From Pelagicoccus mobilis (GTDB taxonomy: Bacteria; Verrucomicrobiota; Verrucomicrobiia; Opitutales; Opitutaceae), in assembly GCF_016595505.1 (NCBI RefSeq), contig NZ_JAENIL010000003.1, positions 181,089 through 245,088 on the forward strand: a stretch of DNA of 64,000 bases, read 5' to 3'. Position 1 is the first letter of the stretch, and each line of letters opens with the position of its first letter. Positions 17,804 through 27,201 of this stretch are shown in pieces. Position numbers and translations under genes: made by a program. The notes beneath the pieces are model-generated. The model did not search any database. It had not been told where the DNA came from and worked only from the letters and a program-made list of their open reading frames with translations.

Positions 17804-19309
17804 CTAGAAGAGCGATTCGTCGAGGAACTTGTAGAGCTCTTCTTCGCTCACGCGCTTTTGCTCAGTGGTGTCGCGGTCACGTAGGGTTACGGTTCCGTCC
17901 TTTTCGATGGTGTCGAAGTCGATGGTGACACACCAAGGGGTGCCGGCTTCGTCCTGGCGGCGGTAGCGCTTGCCGATGGCTCCGGCTACGTCCCAGAAGA
18001 CGTTGTAGCGCTTGGAGAGCTTGTCGAAGATTTCGCGAGCTCGGCCGACGAGTTCTGGCTTGTTTTTGAGAAGCGGGAGCACGGCGACCTTGTACGGAGC
18101 GATGCGTGGGTGGAACTTCATGACGGTACGCTTCTCGCCGCCAACTTCGTCCTCGGTGTAGGCTGCGGTGAGCAAGGCGAGAAGGAGTCGGTCCACGCCG
18201 AGCGATGGCTCGATGACGTGCGGGATGTACTTCTTCTTGGCGGTTTCGTCGAAGATCTCCATCGGCTTGCCGGAGTGCTCGGCGTGCTGGGAGAGGTCGA
18301 AGTCGCCGCGGGCGGCGATGCCCCAGAGCTCTTGTTCGCCGAACGGGAACTCGAAAGTGATGTCGGTACAGGCCTTGGCGTAGTGGGCGAGCTTCTCGTG
18401 CACGTCGCGGCCGAGCATCTCTTCGGGGAGACCGATGGAGAGGAGCCAGTCGTGGCAGTACTTGATCCACTCCTGGTGGATTTCGGACCAGTCGGCATCC
18501 GGGGAAACGAAGTATTCGATCTCCATTTGCTCGAACTCGCGGGAGCGGAAGATGAAGTTTTTCGGCGTGATCTCGTTGCGGAAGGCCTTTCCGATCTGGG
18601 CGATGCCGAAGGGGATCTTCACGCGGCCGGTGTCGACCACGTTCTTGTAGTTGGCGAAGATGCCTTGAGCGGTCTCGGGACGGAGGTAGGCGGTCGCGGA
18701 GCTGTCGCTGAGGGCGCCGACCTTGGTTTCGAACATGAGGTTGAACTCGCGTGGGGCGGTGAGGCTGCCTGGCTCGCCGGTGGCAGGAGATGGGATGAGT
18801 TCGTACTCGGATTCGTCGGCTTCGGTGTACTCCTTGAGCTCGACGGGGGCCAGCTCGCCTTGGTGGCCGCCTTTTCGCTTCATCTTCTCGGCGGCTGCTT
18901 GGGCGTCGGCCTGCATGTTGCCGTCTTCGAGGATGGAGACGTAGCCGATCTTTTCGCCGTCGACGAGGACGGGAGCGAAGAAGAGCTGGTCGGCGCGGTA
19001 GCGCATCTTCGAGACCTTACAGTCGACCATGGGGTCGGAGAAACCGCCCACGTGGCCGGAGGCGACCCAGATTTTGGGGGACATGATGATGGAGGAGTCG
19101 AGGCCTTCGATGTCCTCGCGGCGATGGACCATGTCCTTCCACCAAGCGTCCTTGATGTTCTTCTTCAATTCGACGCCGAGCGGGCCGAAATCGAAAAAGC
19201 CGTTATAGCCGCCGTAGATTTCCGAAGACTGGAAAATGAACCCTCTGCGTTTGCAGACGGCTACGATGGCATCCATGAGTGGATTTGCTGATGCTTTTGA
19301 TTTGGCCAT
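17804..19309 (-). CDS. glyS: Glycyl-tRNA synthetase, single-chain class II type
   Basis: The 501-residue enzyme charges tRNA-Gly with glycine. It is the homodimeric alpha2 type, as opposed to the alpha2beta2 glyQ/glyS type. Hallmarks are [21 protein letters not shown] at the N-terminus, [30 protein letters not shown] (class II motif 2) and [13 protein letters not shown] (motif 3). A Pro/Lys/Glu-rich insertion lies at about residues 140-190. The C-terminal anticodon-binding domain begins around residue 385. The gene has its own terminator and is divergent from the second PFK gene across a 142-base gap. No glycine riboswitch or T-box was recognised in that gap. Confidence 0.95.
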   Translation of the reverse strand: MAKSKASANPLMDAIVAVCKRRGFIFQSSEIYGGYNGFFDFGPLGVELKKNIKDAWWKDMVHRREDIEGLDSSIIMSPKIWVASGHVGGFSDPMVDCKVSKMRYRADQLFFAPVLVDGEKIGYVSILEDGNMQADAQAAAEKMKRKGGHQGELAPVELKEYTEADESEYELIPSPATGEPGSLTAPREFNLMFETKVGALSDSSATAYLRPETAQGIFANYKNVVDTGRVKIPFGIAQIGKAFRNEITPKNFIFRSREFEQMEIEYFVSPDADWSEIHQEWIKYCHDWLLSIGLPEEMLGRDVHEKLAHYAKACTDITFEFPFGEQELWGIAARGDFDLSQHAEHSGKPMEIFDETAKKKYIPHVIEPSLGVDRLLLALLTAAYTEDEVGGEKRTVMKFHPRIAPYKVAVLPLLKNKPELVGRAREIFDKLSKRYNVFWDVAGAIGKRYRRQDEAGTPWCVTIDFDTIEKDGTVTLRDRDTTEQKRVSEEELYKFLDESLF

Positions 19310-19451
19310 AAGGGCTGTGAAAATGCGGTTTCGAGGGGGCGGGTCAAGTGAATGGTGGCGTCGGTTTGTTGATTGGTGAAAAGGGAGTTGCCAAGCGGTT
19401 GGGGATGTCCTTTCTCTTGCCAGTTACCAAAGTATTGAACCTTTTCTCAAA

Positions 19452-20711
19452 ATGTCGGAATTAGAAGGAAATTGCCTCGTTTGTCAGTCGGGTGGACCCA
19501 CTGCAGTCATTAACGCTAGCCTCGCAGGCGTCATCGAAGAAGCGCTCAATCACGAGTGCATCGAAGAAATCTACGGCGGGCTTAACGGCGTCGTAGGCCT
19601 TCTTAATGAAGATTTGGTGGATTTGGCTTCCGAGTCGCAGCAGACGATCCGCCTTCTCAAGTCTTCTCCCGGCTCCGCTCTCGGCACTTGCAAGTTCGCG
19701 TTCAAGAAGGACGAGGATCTGGAGCGAGCTCTCGAGGTTTTCAAAGCCCACAACATCCGCTACTTCTTCTACATCGGCGACAGCGAGTCCATGGCGATGC
19801 TCGACCAGCTGGACGCTCTTGCCAAAGAGCAGGGCTTCGAGATGCGGATCATCGGCATCCCGAAGACGATCAACAACGACATTTCGGCCACCGACCACAC
19901 GCCAGGCTACGGCAGCATCATCAAGCATGTTGCGACCACGGTTCGCGAAATGGCGTGCGACAACGAGTCCATCGGCGAAGGCGATTACGTTTCTATTCTT
20001 GAGGTGCAGGGCCGCAATTCCGGCTGGATCGCTGCGGGCGCGGCGTTGGCGAAGCGTCGTGACGAGCCGCATGATCCGCCTCACATCATCCTTCTCCCAG
20101 AGATCGCTTTTGATCCGGAGAAGTTCGTGGCGGACGTGCAGAAGGTACTGGCTCGCGAGAAGTACTGCTTGATCGTAGTTGGCGAAGGCTTGGTTGACTT
20201 GGATGGAAACTATGTTTCCGCGAAGGCTTCCAGCACCGACGCGTTTGGGCATGTGCAGCTCGGTGGAGCTGGCGAATTCTTGCGCGGCGTGATCGAGACT
20301 CGTCTCGGTGTTTCGGCTCGTTCTTGCAAGCTCGGCGTAGCTGGGCGCGCGGCGACGCACAACGCTTCCCAGGCTGATTCGGACGAGGCTTACCAAGCTG
20401 GTTCGGCAGCGGTGGTCCAAGCGGTCGAGAACGGCAAGAGCGGCAAGATGATCACTTTGCAGCGTGCCGAGGCTGACTCCTACAAGTGCGAAACGGGTTG
20501 GGTCGACTTGTCGGATGTTCCTGCGACTTCCAAGCAGCTTCCTTCTGAGTGGATCAACGACGATGGCATCAGCATGAACTTCCCGTTCGTGAAGTATGCG
20601 ACTCCTCTGATCCAGGGCGAAGTTCAGCTTACTTGGGAAAACGGGCTGCCGGTCTTCGCGAAGATCAGGGGCTCGCGTGTCGACAAGCTGCTGTCGGCCT
20701 ACGAGATGTAA
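19452..20711 (+). CDS. Phosphofructokinase paralogue with altered catalytic motifs
   Basis: The 419-residue protein clearly belongs to the phosphofructokinase fold: QSGGPTAVINASLAG at the N-terminus, YIGDSESMAMLDQL at about residue 108, IPKTINNDI at about 138, TDHTPGYGS and EVQGRNSGWIAAGAAL at about 182. It resembles pyrophosphate-dependent members in length and in the TDHTPG motif. Two positions depart from what I expect: GGD/GGN is replaced by IGDS, and the catalytic Asp of TIDND is Asn (TINND). The other copy in this window has canonical TIDND. The enzyme may be altered in activity or substrate, or this may be normal for its subfamily. It stands alone with its own terminator. Confidence 0.82.
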   Translation: MSELEGNCLVCQSGGPTAVINASLAGVIEEALNHECIEEIYGGLNGVVGLLNEDLVDLASESQQTIRLLKSSPGSALGTCKFAFKKDEDLERALEVFKAHNIRYFFYIGDSESMAMLDQLDALAKEQGFEMRIIGIPKTINNDISATDHTPGYGSIIKHVATTVREMACDNESIGEGDYVSILEVQGRNSGWIAAGAALAKRRDEPHDPPHIILLPEIAFDPEKFVADVQKVLAREKYCLIVVGEGLVDLDGNYVSAKASSTDAFGHVQLGGAGEFLRGVIETRLGVSARSCKLGVAGRAATHNASQADSDEAYQAGSAAVVQAVENGKSGKMITLQRAEADSYKCETGWVDLSDVPATSKQLPSEWINDDGISMNFPFVKYATPLIQGEVQLTWENGLPVFAKIRGSRVDKLLSAYEM

Positions 20712-20734
20712 GGCGTTTGCCGTAAGATTTTCCG

Positions 20735-20771
20735 AACCCTCGCTGTCGCCTCTGTGACGCGAGGGTTTTTT
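20735..20771 (+). terminator. Intrinsic terminator after second PFK
   Basis: AACCCTCGC pairs with GCGAGGGTT across a 15-base loop and runs into T6. It lies 24 bases after the stop. Confidence 0.85.
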
Positions 20772-20845
20772 CGTGTCTGCGTGGGGCGGCCGCACAAACG
20801 GTTTGCCCACTCGCTGCAAAGCTCTTTGCTGTTGTCTGTCCCTTT

Positions 20846-22678
20846 ATGAAAGAAACTCCGACTTGGCTGCGCCCGAAGCGTTGGCTCGCCTTTTTCCTGA
20901 CTCTGCTGGGTGTTTGCTCGTTTCTGGCGATTGTTCCTATAAGCCAGGAGGGTGAAACGGTGATGGGATTGCAGAGCGTCACGGTTGGTGACGAGGATGC
21001 GTCTTTCATCGATTATCTACGAGAAGGGGCGAGGCAGGTGCAGGTGAGAGGGCATTGGACCTCGTTGTTGCCTCCTTTGCTGGCGGTCATGATCGCCGCC
21101 TTTTTTCGAACCATGGTGGGCGCTTTGGTTTCGGCTTTCGTGGTGGGGAGTTTTTTGGCGTACGGATTGAATCCTTTGGCAACCGCGGTTTTGGGGGTGA
21201 ACGATTTTCTGATCAAGCCGGCTTTGTCTCAGTTTAGCGTGATGATCATCGTGTTTCTGGTGGCCTTGGTGGGCATGGTGCACGTGATGTCGCGCAGTGG
21301 CGGTCTGCTGGGGCTTGTTGGCTTGATGGAGCGTTTCGCGAAAGGACGGCGTCGAGCGAAGGTAGCTATTTGGTTAAGTGGTCTGATCGTATTTTTCGAC
21401 GATTATTCGAATACGGTGGTAGTGGGGACGACGATGCAAAGGCTGTCGGATCGTTGGAAAATCTCGCGCGAGAAGCTGGCTTATATCGTGGACTCGACGA
21501 CAGCTCCGGTGGCCGGGATTGCTCTACTCTCAACTTGGGTGGCCTATGAGGTGTATTTGTTAGGCGAAGTTGCATCCGCGCACAATGTGGGGATATCTGG
21601 ATACGGCATGCTGCTGGAGATGATTCCGCTACGGTTCTATTGTATCGGGACGCTTCTTTTTGTGCTCTTTACCTCGCTGTCGGGTCGCGACTTCGGGCCG
21701 ATGTTGAAAGCGGAGCGAAGGGCGTTTCATGAAGGGAAGGTATTGGATGATTCGCACAGCTTGATCGGGCTGCAGAAAGAGCCCGGCGAGGAGAGCGGAG
21801 TGACGCCTCGTTGGTACAACGCGGCGATCCCGGTGTTGCTGCTGGTATTGGGGATTGTGCTTGGGATTTTGACGCTCGGAGCGAATCGGTTGGCTGGAGC
21901 CGGTATCGAGGTTTCAATGACGAGTTTGGCTGGATTGCGAGAGGTGTTCGGCGCGGCTGTCTATGATCCTGCCGGAGACGGCGATGCTGGGGCTATGCCT
22001 GCAATGCTAGCGGCTACGTTTGTGGCTGGAATCGTGGCGATCGTTTTGCCCCTCGCTCAGGGGGTGATGAAGGTTCGAGACGTATTGAGGGCTTACAGTC
22101 GTAGCCTTTCGACTCTCTGGATGGCGATCTTCATCTTGGCGATGGCTTGGTCGATGCGCGAGATTTGCGATAGTCTTGGGACGGCGTACTACTTGATTGC
22201 GATGCTGGGTGATAGCGTGCCGATTTGGATCTTGCCGTTGCTGACGTTTTTGGTGGCGGCGGTCATGTCCTTTGCGACTGGAACAAGTTGGGGGACGATG
22301 GGGATCTTGATACCGATTCTTATGCCGCTAGCTGTTGAGCTCGGGACGTTGGAACCGAGCCACTTTATTATCTTTCTTTTGACTGCTGCGGCCATTCTTG
22401 ATGGGTCGATTTTTGGGGACCACTGTAGTCCTATCAGTGATACGACGGTGCTTTCGTCTGTCTCTACGGGATGCGATCATATCGCTCACGTGAATACGCA
22501 GTTGTATTATGCTCTTACCACGGTGGCGTTTTCATGCTTCCTTGGTTATCTCTTGGTCGCCCGCGGTTTTCCGATCTGGACGTTCTATCTTTTGTATCCG
22601 ATCGGGGTTTGCTCTTTTCTTTGGCTTTTCGGCAATAAGGCAAAATCGTTGCCCGTTGTGGAGGCGGACATCGACTAA
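20846..22678 (+). CDS. NhaC-family Na+/H+ antiporter
   Basis: The 610-residue inner-membrane protein has about a dozen hydrophobic segments. Family features include a first segment after a basic N-terminus, FFDDYSNTVVVGTTMQ near residue 180, DSTTAPVAGIALLSTWV near 217, a TGTSWGTMGILIPI segment near 475 and GSIFGDHCSPISDTTVLSS near 515. The NhaC group exchanges Na+ (or organic cation) for protons; the exact substrate is not readable. Five bases separate it from the XdhC-like gene downstream, so it heads a three-gene operon. Coupling of an antiporter with xdhC/mocA is unusual and its meaning is unclear. Confidence 0.88.
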   Translation: MKETPTWLRPKRWLAFFLTLLGVCSFLAIVPISQEGETVMGLQSVTVGDEDASFIDYLREGARQVQVRGHWTSLLPPLLAVMIAAFFRTMVGALVSAFVVGSFLAYGLNPLATAVLGVNDFLIKPALSQFSVMIIVFLVALVGMVHVMSRSGGLLGLVGLMERFAKGRRRAKVAIWLSGLIVFFDDYSNTVVVGTTMQRLSDRWKISREKLAYIVDSTTAPVAGIALLSTWVAYEVYLLGEVASAHNVGISGYGMLLEMIPLRFYCIGTLLFVLFTSLSGRDFGPMLKAERRAFHEGKVLDDSHSLIGLQKEPGEESGVTPRWYNAAIPVLLLVLGIVLGILTLGANRLAGAGIEVSMTSLAGLREVFGAAVYDPAGDGDAGAMPAMLAATFVAGIVAIVLPLAQGVMKVRDVLRAYSRSLSTLWMAIFILAMAWSMREICDSLGTAYYLIAMLGDSVPIWILPLLTFLVAAVMSFATGTSWGTMGILIPILMPLAVELGTLEPSHFIIFLLTAAAILDGSIFGDHCSPISDTTVLSSVSTGCDHIAHVNTQLYYALTTVAFSCFLGYLLVARGFPIWTFYLLYPIGVCSFLWLFGNKAKSLPVVEADID

Positions 22679-22683
22679 TTGTT

Positions 22684-23649
22684 ATGCAGGATATTTGGCC
22701 CCAACTTCGCGCTTGGTTTAAAACTCGCGAGCGCTTTGCGCTGGCGACAGTGGTGAATGCGAGCAAGCCCTCTCCGCGTGGAGTGGGATCTGTGCTTGCG
22801 GTGCACGAGGACGGCGAGCGGTTTATAGGCTCGGTCAGCGCGGGGTGCGTGGAGCATGAAGTGATCGAGGCAGCCAAGAAGTGCATTGAGGATGGAGAGA
22901 CACGCTGGCTGAAGTTCGGACCAGGAGAAGGATTTCCTTGGGAGATCGAGTTGTCGTGCGGAGGTAAGATTGAGGTTCGCATCGAACCGGCTCCGCATCT
23001 TCGCGAGGGTACGGATGATCATTTCGTGGAGCGGATGATGGAGTCGCTCGATGAGCATGTCCCGTGTGTTTGGAGATCTTGCGGAAAACAGGATTCTTTA
23101 GATTTTGGCGAAGCTTTTCGTCGGGAGACCTATGAGGCGATAGAAGGCGAGAGCCGCGTGCTCTATCGGTTCCTGGGGCGGAGAAAGCGGCTTTTCGTGA
23201 TTGGAGCGTCGCACATTGCGCTGCACCTGGCCTCTGCAGCGAAGATGCTTCAGTATGAAGTGATCGTGATTGATCCAAGGGAGAGCTACGCTCGCGAAGA
23301 TCGTTTTCAGTTCGAACCGGATGCGTTGCACGTGGAGTGGCCGGAGGCGGCTCTCTCTAGGTATGCGCTCGATAAGGCGGATGCCTTGGTGGCGATTACG
23401 CACGACCCGAAAATCGATGATCAAGCGTTGGCGGCGGCTTTGTCGACGAATTGTGGATACGTTGGGGCTTTGGGGAGCAAGCGAAGCCATAAAGCCCGCT
23501 TGGGGCGATTGGTGAAGAAGGGGATTGAAGAGTCGGAACTGGGACGGATTTTCGGACCGGTGGGAATTGAAATCGGCAGTAAGACGCCTGCGGAGATTGC
23601 GGTCAGTATCGTAGCTCAATTGATCCAGGAACGAAATCGGTCTCAATGA
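22684..23649 (+). CDS. XdhC/CoxI-family molybdenum hydroxylase maturation protein
   Basis: The 321-residue soluble protein has the XdhC N-terminal domain (ALATVVNASKPSPRGVGS, then SAGCVEHEV near residue 57 with the conserved Cys, and LSCGGKIEVRIEP near 100). A C-terminal Rossmann-like domain follows (RLFVIGASHIALHLASAAK near 180, DALVAITHDPKIDDQALA near 240, YVGALGSKRSHKAR near 262). XdhC proteins bind molybdenum cofactor and help to sulfurate and insert it into xanthine-dehydrogenase-type enzymes. The 3' end overlaps the mocA-like gene by four bases (ATGA). No molybdenum hydroxylase is encoded in the window. Confidence 0.9.
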   Translation: MQDIWPQLRAWFKTRERFALATVVNASKPSPRGVGSVLAVHEDGERFIGSVSAGCVEHEVIEAAKKCIEDGETRWLKFGPGEGFPWEIELSCGGKIEVRIEPAPHLREGTDDHFVERMMESLDEHVPCVWRSCGKQDSLDFGEAFRRETYEAIEGESRVLYRFLGRRKRLFVIGASHIALHLASAAKMLQYEVIVIDPRESYAREDRFQFEPDALHVEWPEAALSRYALDKADALVAITHDPKIDDQALAAALSTNCGYVGALGSKRSHKARLGRLVKKGIEESELGRIFGPVGIEIGSKTPAEIAVSIVAQLIQERNRSQ

Positions 23650-24224
23650 CGCGAATCAAGAAATTGGCGACAGTGGTGCTGGCTGCAGGCGAATCGAAGC
23701 GCTTTGGCAGCGAGAACAAATTGTTGCATCGCGTTGAAGGCGAGCCGCTTTTAGGGCATGTGCTGAATGCTGTCACCGCGTGCGATTTCGAGGATGTGGT
23801 TGTGGTGCTTGGCCACGAAGCGGATTCGATTCTCCCATTGTTGGAGGGCTTGCCTGTTCGTACGGTTCTTAGTCCGAACTATCGGGAAGGGATGGGGGAG
23901 AGTTTACGAGCGGGAGTGGAGGCTTTGCAGGATGCGGATTTGGATGGATTGATTGTGTGTCTATCCGATCTGCCAAAGCTGCGTCCACACCATGTGGAGA
24001 AGGTGATCGATGCATTTGCGAGTAACAATGGGTCCTCTGTGGTTGTACCCGTTTTTAAGGGACAACGGGGTCATCCGGTGTGTTTTCCGAAACGACTTTT
24101 CGAGAAGCTGAGTGCTCTATCTGGTGATCGCGGGGCTCGTGATCTTATCCGGGTGGAAGGGGAACGGGGCGTTTTTCTGGAAATGGATGACGACGCCTGT
24201 ATTCGTGATGTGGATGAGAAATAG
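23646..24224 (+). CDS. MocA-like molybdenum cofactor cytidylyltransferase
   Basis: The 192-residue protein is a nucleotidyltransferase of the MobA-like superfamily. Motifs are VVLAAGESKRFGSENKLL for NTP binding, NYREGMGESLRAGVEAL, CLSDLPKL for metal binding (about residue 105) and GQRGHPVCFP. MocA adds CMP to molybdopterin for xanthine-dehydrogenase-family enzymes, whereas MobA adds GMP. The overlap with xdhC favours MocA. It is the last gene of the antiporter operon. It runs tail to tail against the TPR gene with no intergenic base, so no terminator fits between them. Confidence 0.85.
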   Translation: MTRIKKLATVVLAAGESKRFGSENKLLHRVEGEPLLGHVLNAVTACDFEDVVVVLGHEADSILPLLEGLPVRTVLSPNYREGMGESLRAGVEALQDADLDGLIVCLSDLPKLRPHHVEKVIDAFASNNGSSVVVPVFKGQRGHPVCFPKRLFEKLSALSGDRGARDLIRVEGERGVFLEMDDDACIRDVDEK

Positions 24225-25580
24225 CTACTCTCTGGTGTTTCGGGCAGCTTGTTCCACTTGAGTGTAGAGGTTTTGGATCGTCTCGTTCGCGTTGAGCTTC
24301 ATCGCTCTGCTGACGAAGATTTGCGATTCGGAGAATCGTTCTTCTTCGATGAGCAATTTTATGCGAGTGAGCAGGGCGTTGTATTCGTATTCTGGATCTT
24401 GCTCGGCTCGATCTAGAAGTAGGTAGGCTTTATCGCGATTTCCGGTTTCGGCTTGGAGTTGCCCGAGTCGGACGAGGAGCTTTCCGTTTGTGGGGTCGAT
24501 GGTTTCCGCTTCGCTCAAACTTTCTATGGCTGCTTGGGTTTGCCCATTGTGATAGCTGAGTTCTGCGGCGATCATGTGGTAGTCGACGAGCTCTTGATCT
24601 TTTGGAGTGGCGGACTGCAGGTCGATCAGATCGAAAAGCTCTTGGGCGGCTGACATCTCTTTGTTGTGGACGAGTAGCTTGGCGGCTTCGATCAGGAACG
24701 AGACATCGCTGGGGCGGGCGTATTTCGCTGCGTCGAGGTAGGCGTCCCTCGCTGGTTTGAACATCTTGAGTTTCGAGTAGAGGCCGCCTAGGAGGTAGAG
24801 GGATTGGAAGTCGGCGGCTCCGAGGGAGCGGACGATTTCAAGATTGCGGGCAGCTCGCTGGTGATCGTCGCTACGAAGGTAGGCATTGGTTTGAGCGAGC
24901 CAGTATTCGGCATTTCGGGGGCTTCGTGCGATGAGCTCGTCCTGCATACGGATGGCTTCGACGTAGCGTTCTGCCTTGAGGTAGGTCTGGGCTTTGCCTT
25001 CGAGCCAGTCGAGATTGTTTGGCTCTGCGAGCACCGCTCGGTTGTAGGCGACCTCTGCGGAGATGTAGTTGCCTTCTGCGTAGTGGCAGTAGCCGAGCAT
25101 GCCGAAGGTCTGCCCTTTGGTGTCGCCTAACTCGACGGCTTTCAGAAATGCGATGAGAGCGGATTTGGTGTCGCCGGATCGAAGCTTGAGAACGCCGAGG
25201 TTGGTCCAAGCTCTCTGGAAATCCGGGAAGCCTTCGATCGCTGCTTTGTATTGCTCTTCTGCGAGCAGGAATTCTTGGTTTTCGAAATAGATGTTGCCGA
25301 GCAGGTAGTTGAAGGAGGCGCTGTGTTTCTCCTCGGAGGTGACCATGCTTTGCAGGAAGTTTTGGGCCTGGGTTTTGTTGATGCGGAGGAGGGGGGCGAT
25401 CTTCTTGAGCATAACCACTTCGATATCGTTGAGCGGTGGTTCTTTTTCCGAGAGCACCCCGTAGCTGGCAGTGAAGCGTTCGACGAACTCATCGCTGGAA
25501 AAGTCTGGTTCGCCCAGTTCGCGAGATGAGGAAACGGTTGCCAGAAGAAGGCTGGAGATGACTACAAGGTGGCGAATCAT
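24225..25580 (-). CDS. TPR protein of the TonB2-like operon
   Basis: I start this gene at ATG 25580, which overlaps the tonB stop as ATGA and gives a signal peptide (IRHLVVISSLLLATVSS). The frame is open further upstream only because it lies across tonB. The 451-residue product is a string of tetratricopeptide-like repeats, for example FNYLLGNIYFENQEFLLAEEQYKAAI, AWTNLGVLKLRSGD and MLGYCHYAEGNYISAEVAYNRAV. In Vibrio and Shewanella TonB2-type clusters a TPR protein closes the same gene order. It is presumably periplasmic and helps TonB energy transfer or its partners. Its exact role in Opitutae is not known to me. Confidence 0.85.
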   Translation of the reverse strand: MIRHLVVISSLLLATVSSSRELGEPDFSSDEFVERFTASYGVLSEKEPPLNDIEVVMLKKIAPLLRINKTQAQNFLQSMVTSEEKHSASFNYLLGNIYFENQEFLLAEEQYKAAIEGFPDFQRAWTNLGVLKLRSGDTKSALIAFLKAVELGDTKGQTFGMLGYCHYAEGNYISAEVAYNRAVLAEPNNLDWLEGKAQTYLKAERYVEAIRMQDELIARSPRNAEYWLAQTNAYLRSDDHQRAARNLEIVRSLGAADFQSLYLLGGLYSKLKMFKPARDAYLDAAKYARPSDVSFLIEAAKLLVHNKEMSAAQELFDLIDLQSATPKDQELVDYHMIAAELSYHNGQTQAAIESLSEAETIDPTNGKLLVRLGQLQAETGNRDKAYLLLDRAEQDPEYEYNALLTRIKLLIEEERFSESQIFVSRAMKLNANETIQNLYTQVEQAARNTRE

Positions 25581-26272
25581 ATGGTGAATGGACTGTTGCT
25601 GGAAGAGGGGCGGTAGGTTCCTTTTCGGCGGACGATGCATTGGACGGGCTTCCCGTCTTTTTTTGCGGGTTTGAAGCGGCAATTTTGAACGTACTCGATC
25701 ATGAGGGGAATCGCTTCGGGGTAAGGCGTATCGATAATGTGGATATCTTTGGCCCGGCCTTGAAGGTCGATGCGGCAGAGGTAAGTGAAGGGGACTGCTT
25801 TGGTGGTGTTTCCGATTAGTTTGCCGGGGATCTTGAGGCCGGCTTGGTAGGTTACGGTGGGTTTCTCGGTAACATCCTTGTAGTCGTAGACGGCGAGATC
25901 TTTGAGGCCGTCGGTTTTGAAGCTGTCGATGGTGTCTTCGACGTTGACGCTGTTCTCGGTCAGTTTCTTGGGGGTGAGGCCGAAGTCGACGTCGAGGAAG
26001 CCAAGAGGGACATCGGCGGGACCGGAGGTGGCGGGTAGGTTGAAATTGATCGAGACGTTTGTCTTTTTCGGCGGAACCTTGGCGGGAGGAGGAGGTGGCG
26101 GAGGGGGTAGGTGGAACTCTGTCAGCGGTTCTGGCTCTTCGGGTGGGGTGAAGTCGATGCCGAGTTGTGTGAGCCCCATGGATAGAAAGACGGATCCCGC
26201 GAGCACCCAACCGCCTAGGAGGGCGAGGGGGTTGCGTTTGCTTTTGCGAAGCCGTTTTTCTAGGACGTTCAT
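25577..26272 (-). CDS. tonB: TonB-family energy transducer
   Basis: The 231-residue protein has a single N-terminal membrane anchor (LALLGGWVLAGSVFLSMGLTQLG), a short Pro-rich stretch with eight consecutive prolines (about residues 56-63), a spacer and a TonB C-terminal domain. That domain contains GRAKDIHIIDTPYP and YVQNCRFKPAKKDGKPV. It links proton-motive force captured by ExbB/ExbD to outer-membrane TonB-dependent receptors. The rigid Pro region is short compared with Escherichia coli TonB, as is usual for TonB2-type proteins. It overlaps the downstream TPR gene by four bases. No TonB-dependent receptor gene lies in the window. Confidence 0.9.
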   Translation of the reverse strand: MNVLEKRLRKSKRNPLALLGGWVLAGSVFLSMGLTQLGIDFTPPEEPEPLTEFHLPPPPPPPPAKVPPKKTNVSINFNLPATSGPADVPLGFLDVDFGLTPKKLTENSVNVEDTIDSFKTDGLKDLAVYDYKDVTEKPTVTYQAGLKIPGKLIGNTTKAVPFTYLCRIDLQGRAKDIHIIDTPYPEAIPLMIEYVQNCRFKPAKKDGKPVQCIVRRKGTYRPSSSNSPFTI

Positions 26273-26287
26273 GTTTTCGTGTGCTGG

Positions 26288-26686
26288 CTACTGGTCGGTG
26301 GCAAAGTGGATGCGTTGCGCCCCTGCCGCTTTGGCTTCGCCGTATACGCGAGCGAAGGTGCCGTGGCTGGCGGAGGCGTCTGCCTGAATGATTACGTCTG
26401 ACTCTTCGGTTGTCAGAATTCTCTGGATACGGGGACGTACGCCGGATATCCCTATTTCCTCGCCTCCGTAGTACACGCGGTCCCCATCGGAGATGGCGAT
26501 GAGGATCGAGTTTTTGTTGAGGGCTTGGGCGGAGGCGGCTTGTGGTTTGTTCACTTCGATGCCGCTCTCTTCAACGAAGACGGTGGTGACGATGAAGAAG
26601 ATGAGGAGGATGAAGATGCAGTCGATCATCGGGGAGAGGTTGATGTCGACGCTGTCTTGGTCGTATGCCGAGTTGCGTCGCCTCAT
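26288..26686 (-). CDS. exbD: ExbD/TolR-family proton channel component
   Basis: The 132-residue protein has one membrane segment near the N-terminus ([22 protein letters not shown]) that includes the conserved Asp which carries protons. A periplasmic ExbD domain follows, with an [19 protein letters not shown] core. It acts with the ExbB proteins encoded just upstream to energise TonB. Its start overlaps the preceding exbB stop by four bases. Confidence 0.93.
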   Translation of the reverse strand: MRRRNSAYDQDSVDINLSPMIDCIFILLIFFIVTTVFVEESGIEVNKPQAASAQALNKNSILIAISDGDRVYYGGEEIGISGVRPRIQRILTTEESDVIIQADASASHGTFARVYGEAKAAGAQRIHFATDQ

Positions 26687-27201
26687 TTTTGAAGCCCTTT
26701 CTGCATGGTGGCGATTTCGAGGTCTAGAAGTTGCGAGTCTTTCTTCCGGTAGATTCGACTTATGATTTGGGTGAGGAAGAGTCCGAAAATGGCGATCATC
26801 AATCCTGTTTGAGTCGTGATGAGGGCGACCTTGACTCCGTCCGCCACGGCTTTGGTGGTGTCTTGCCCAGCTTCTGCGCCGATGCCTTTGAATGTGTCGA
26901 GCATTCCTATGACGGTGCCTAGAAGCCCGAGGAGTGGGGCGGCTGCAATGAGGACGTGGGCATAGGTGAGCTGGTTGCTCACGATATTCGCGAGATTATC
27001 TCGGAAATCCTGAATCGCGGGGCGGCTGTCGTCTTGCGCTTGTTCTTTGAATACACGAGGTCCGTCGAGACGGCTTGTGAAGAGGAAGAGCCCGATTACG
27101 TTGCGATAGAGCAAGAAGGCCAAGAAGAGCAAGGCGATCATGATGGGGCCGCCGCTGAGTACGATTTCCCAGACGGTGACGAGCCAGGGAGGCAGGTTCA
27201 T
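26683..27201 (-). CDS. exbB: ExbB/TolQ-family proton channel component (short copy)
   Basis: The 172-residue inner-membrane protein has three hydrophobic segments. The first is [20 protein letters not shown] near the N-terminus. The other two flank the conserved [22 protein letters not shown] and [18 protein letters not shown]. It forms the pentameric motor around ExbD. It overlaps the TtpC-like gene by four bases at its start and exbD by four bases at its end. Confidence 0.92.
   Translation of the reverse strand: MNLPPWLVTVWEIVLSGGPIMIALLFLAFLLYRNVIGLFLFTSRLDGPRVFKEQAQDDSRPAIQDFRDNLANIVSNQLTYAHVLIAAAPLLGLLGTVIGMLDTFKGIGAEAGQDTTKAVADGVKVALITTQTGLMIAIFGLFLTQIISRIYRKKDSQLLDLEIATMQKGLQK

Noticed and set aside
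25581..26210. N-terminal extension of the TPR protein across tonB
   Set aside because: Extension is Arg/Pro-rich nonsense; the ATG at 25580 gives a signal peptide and an ATGA overlap.
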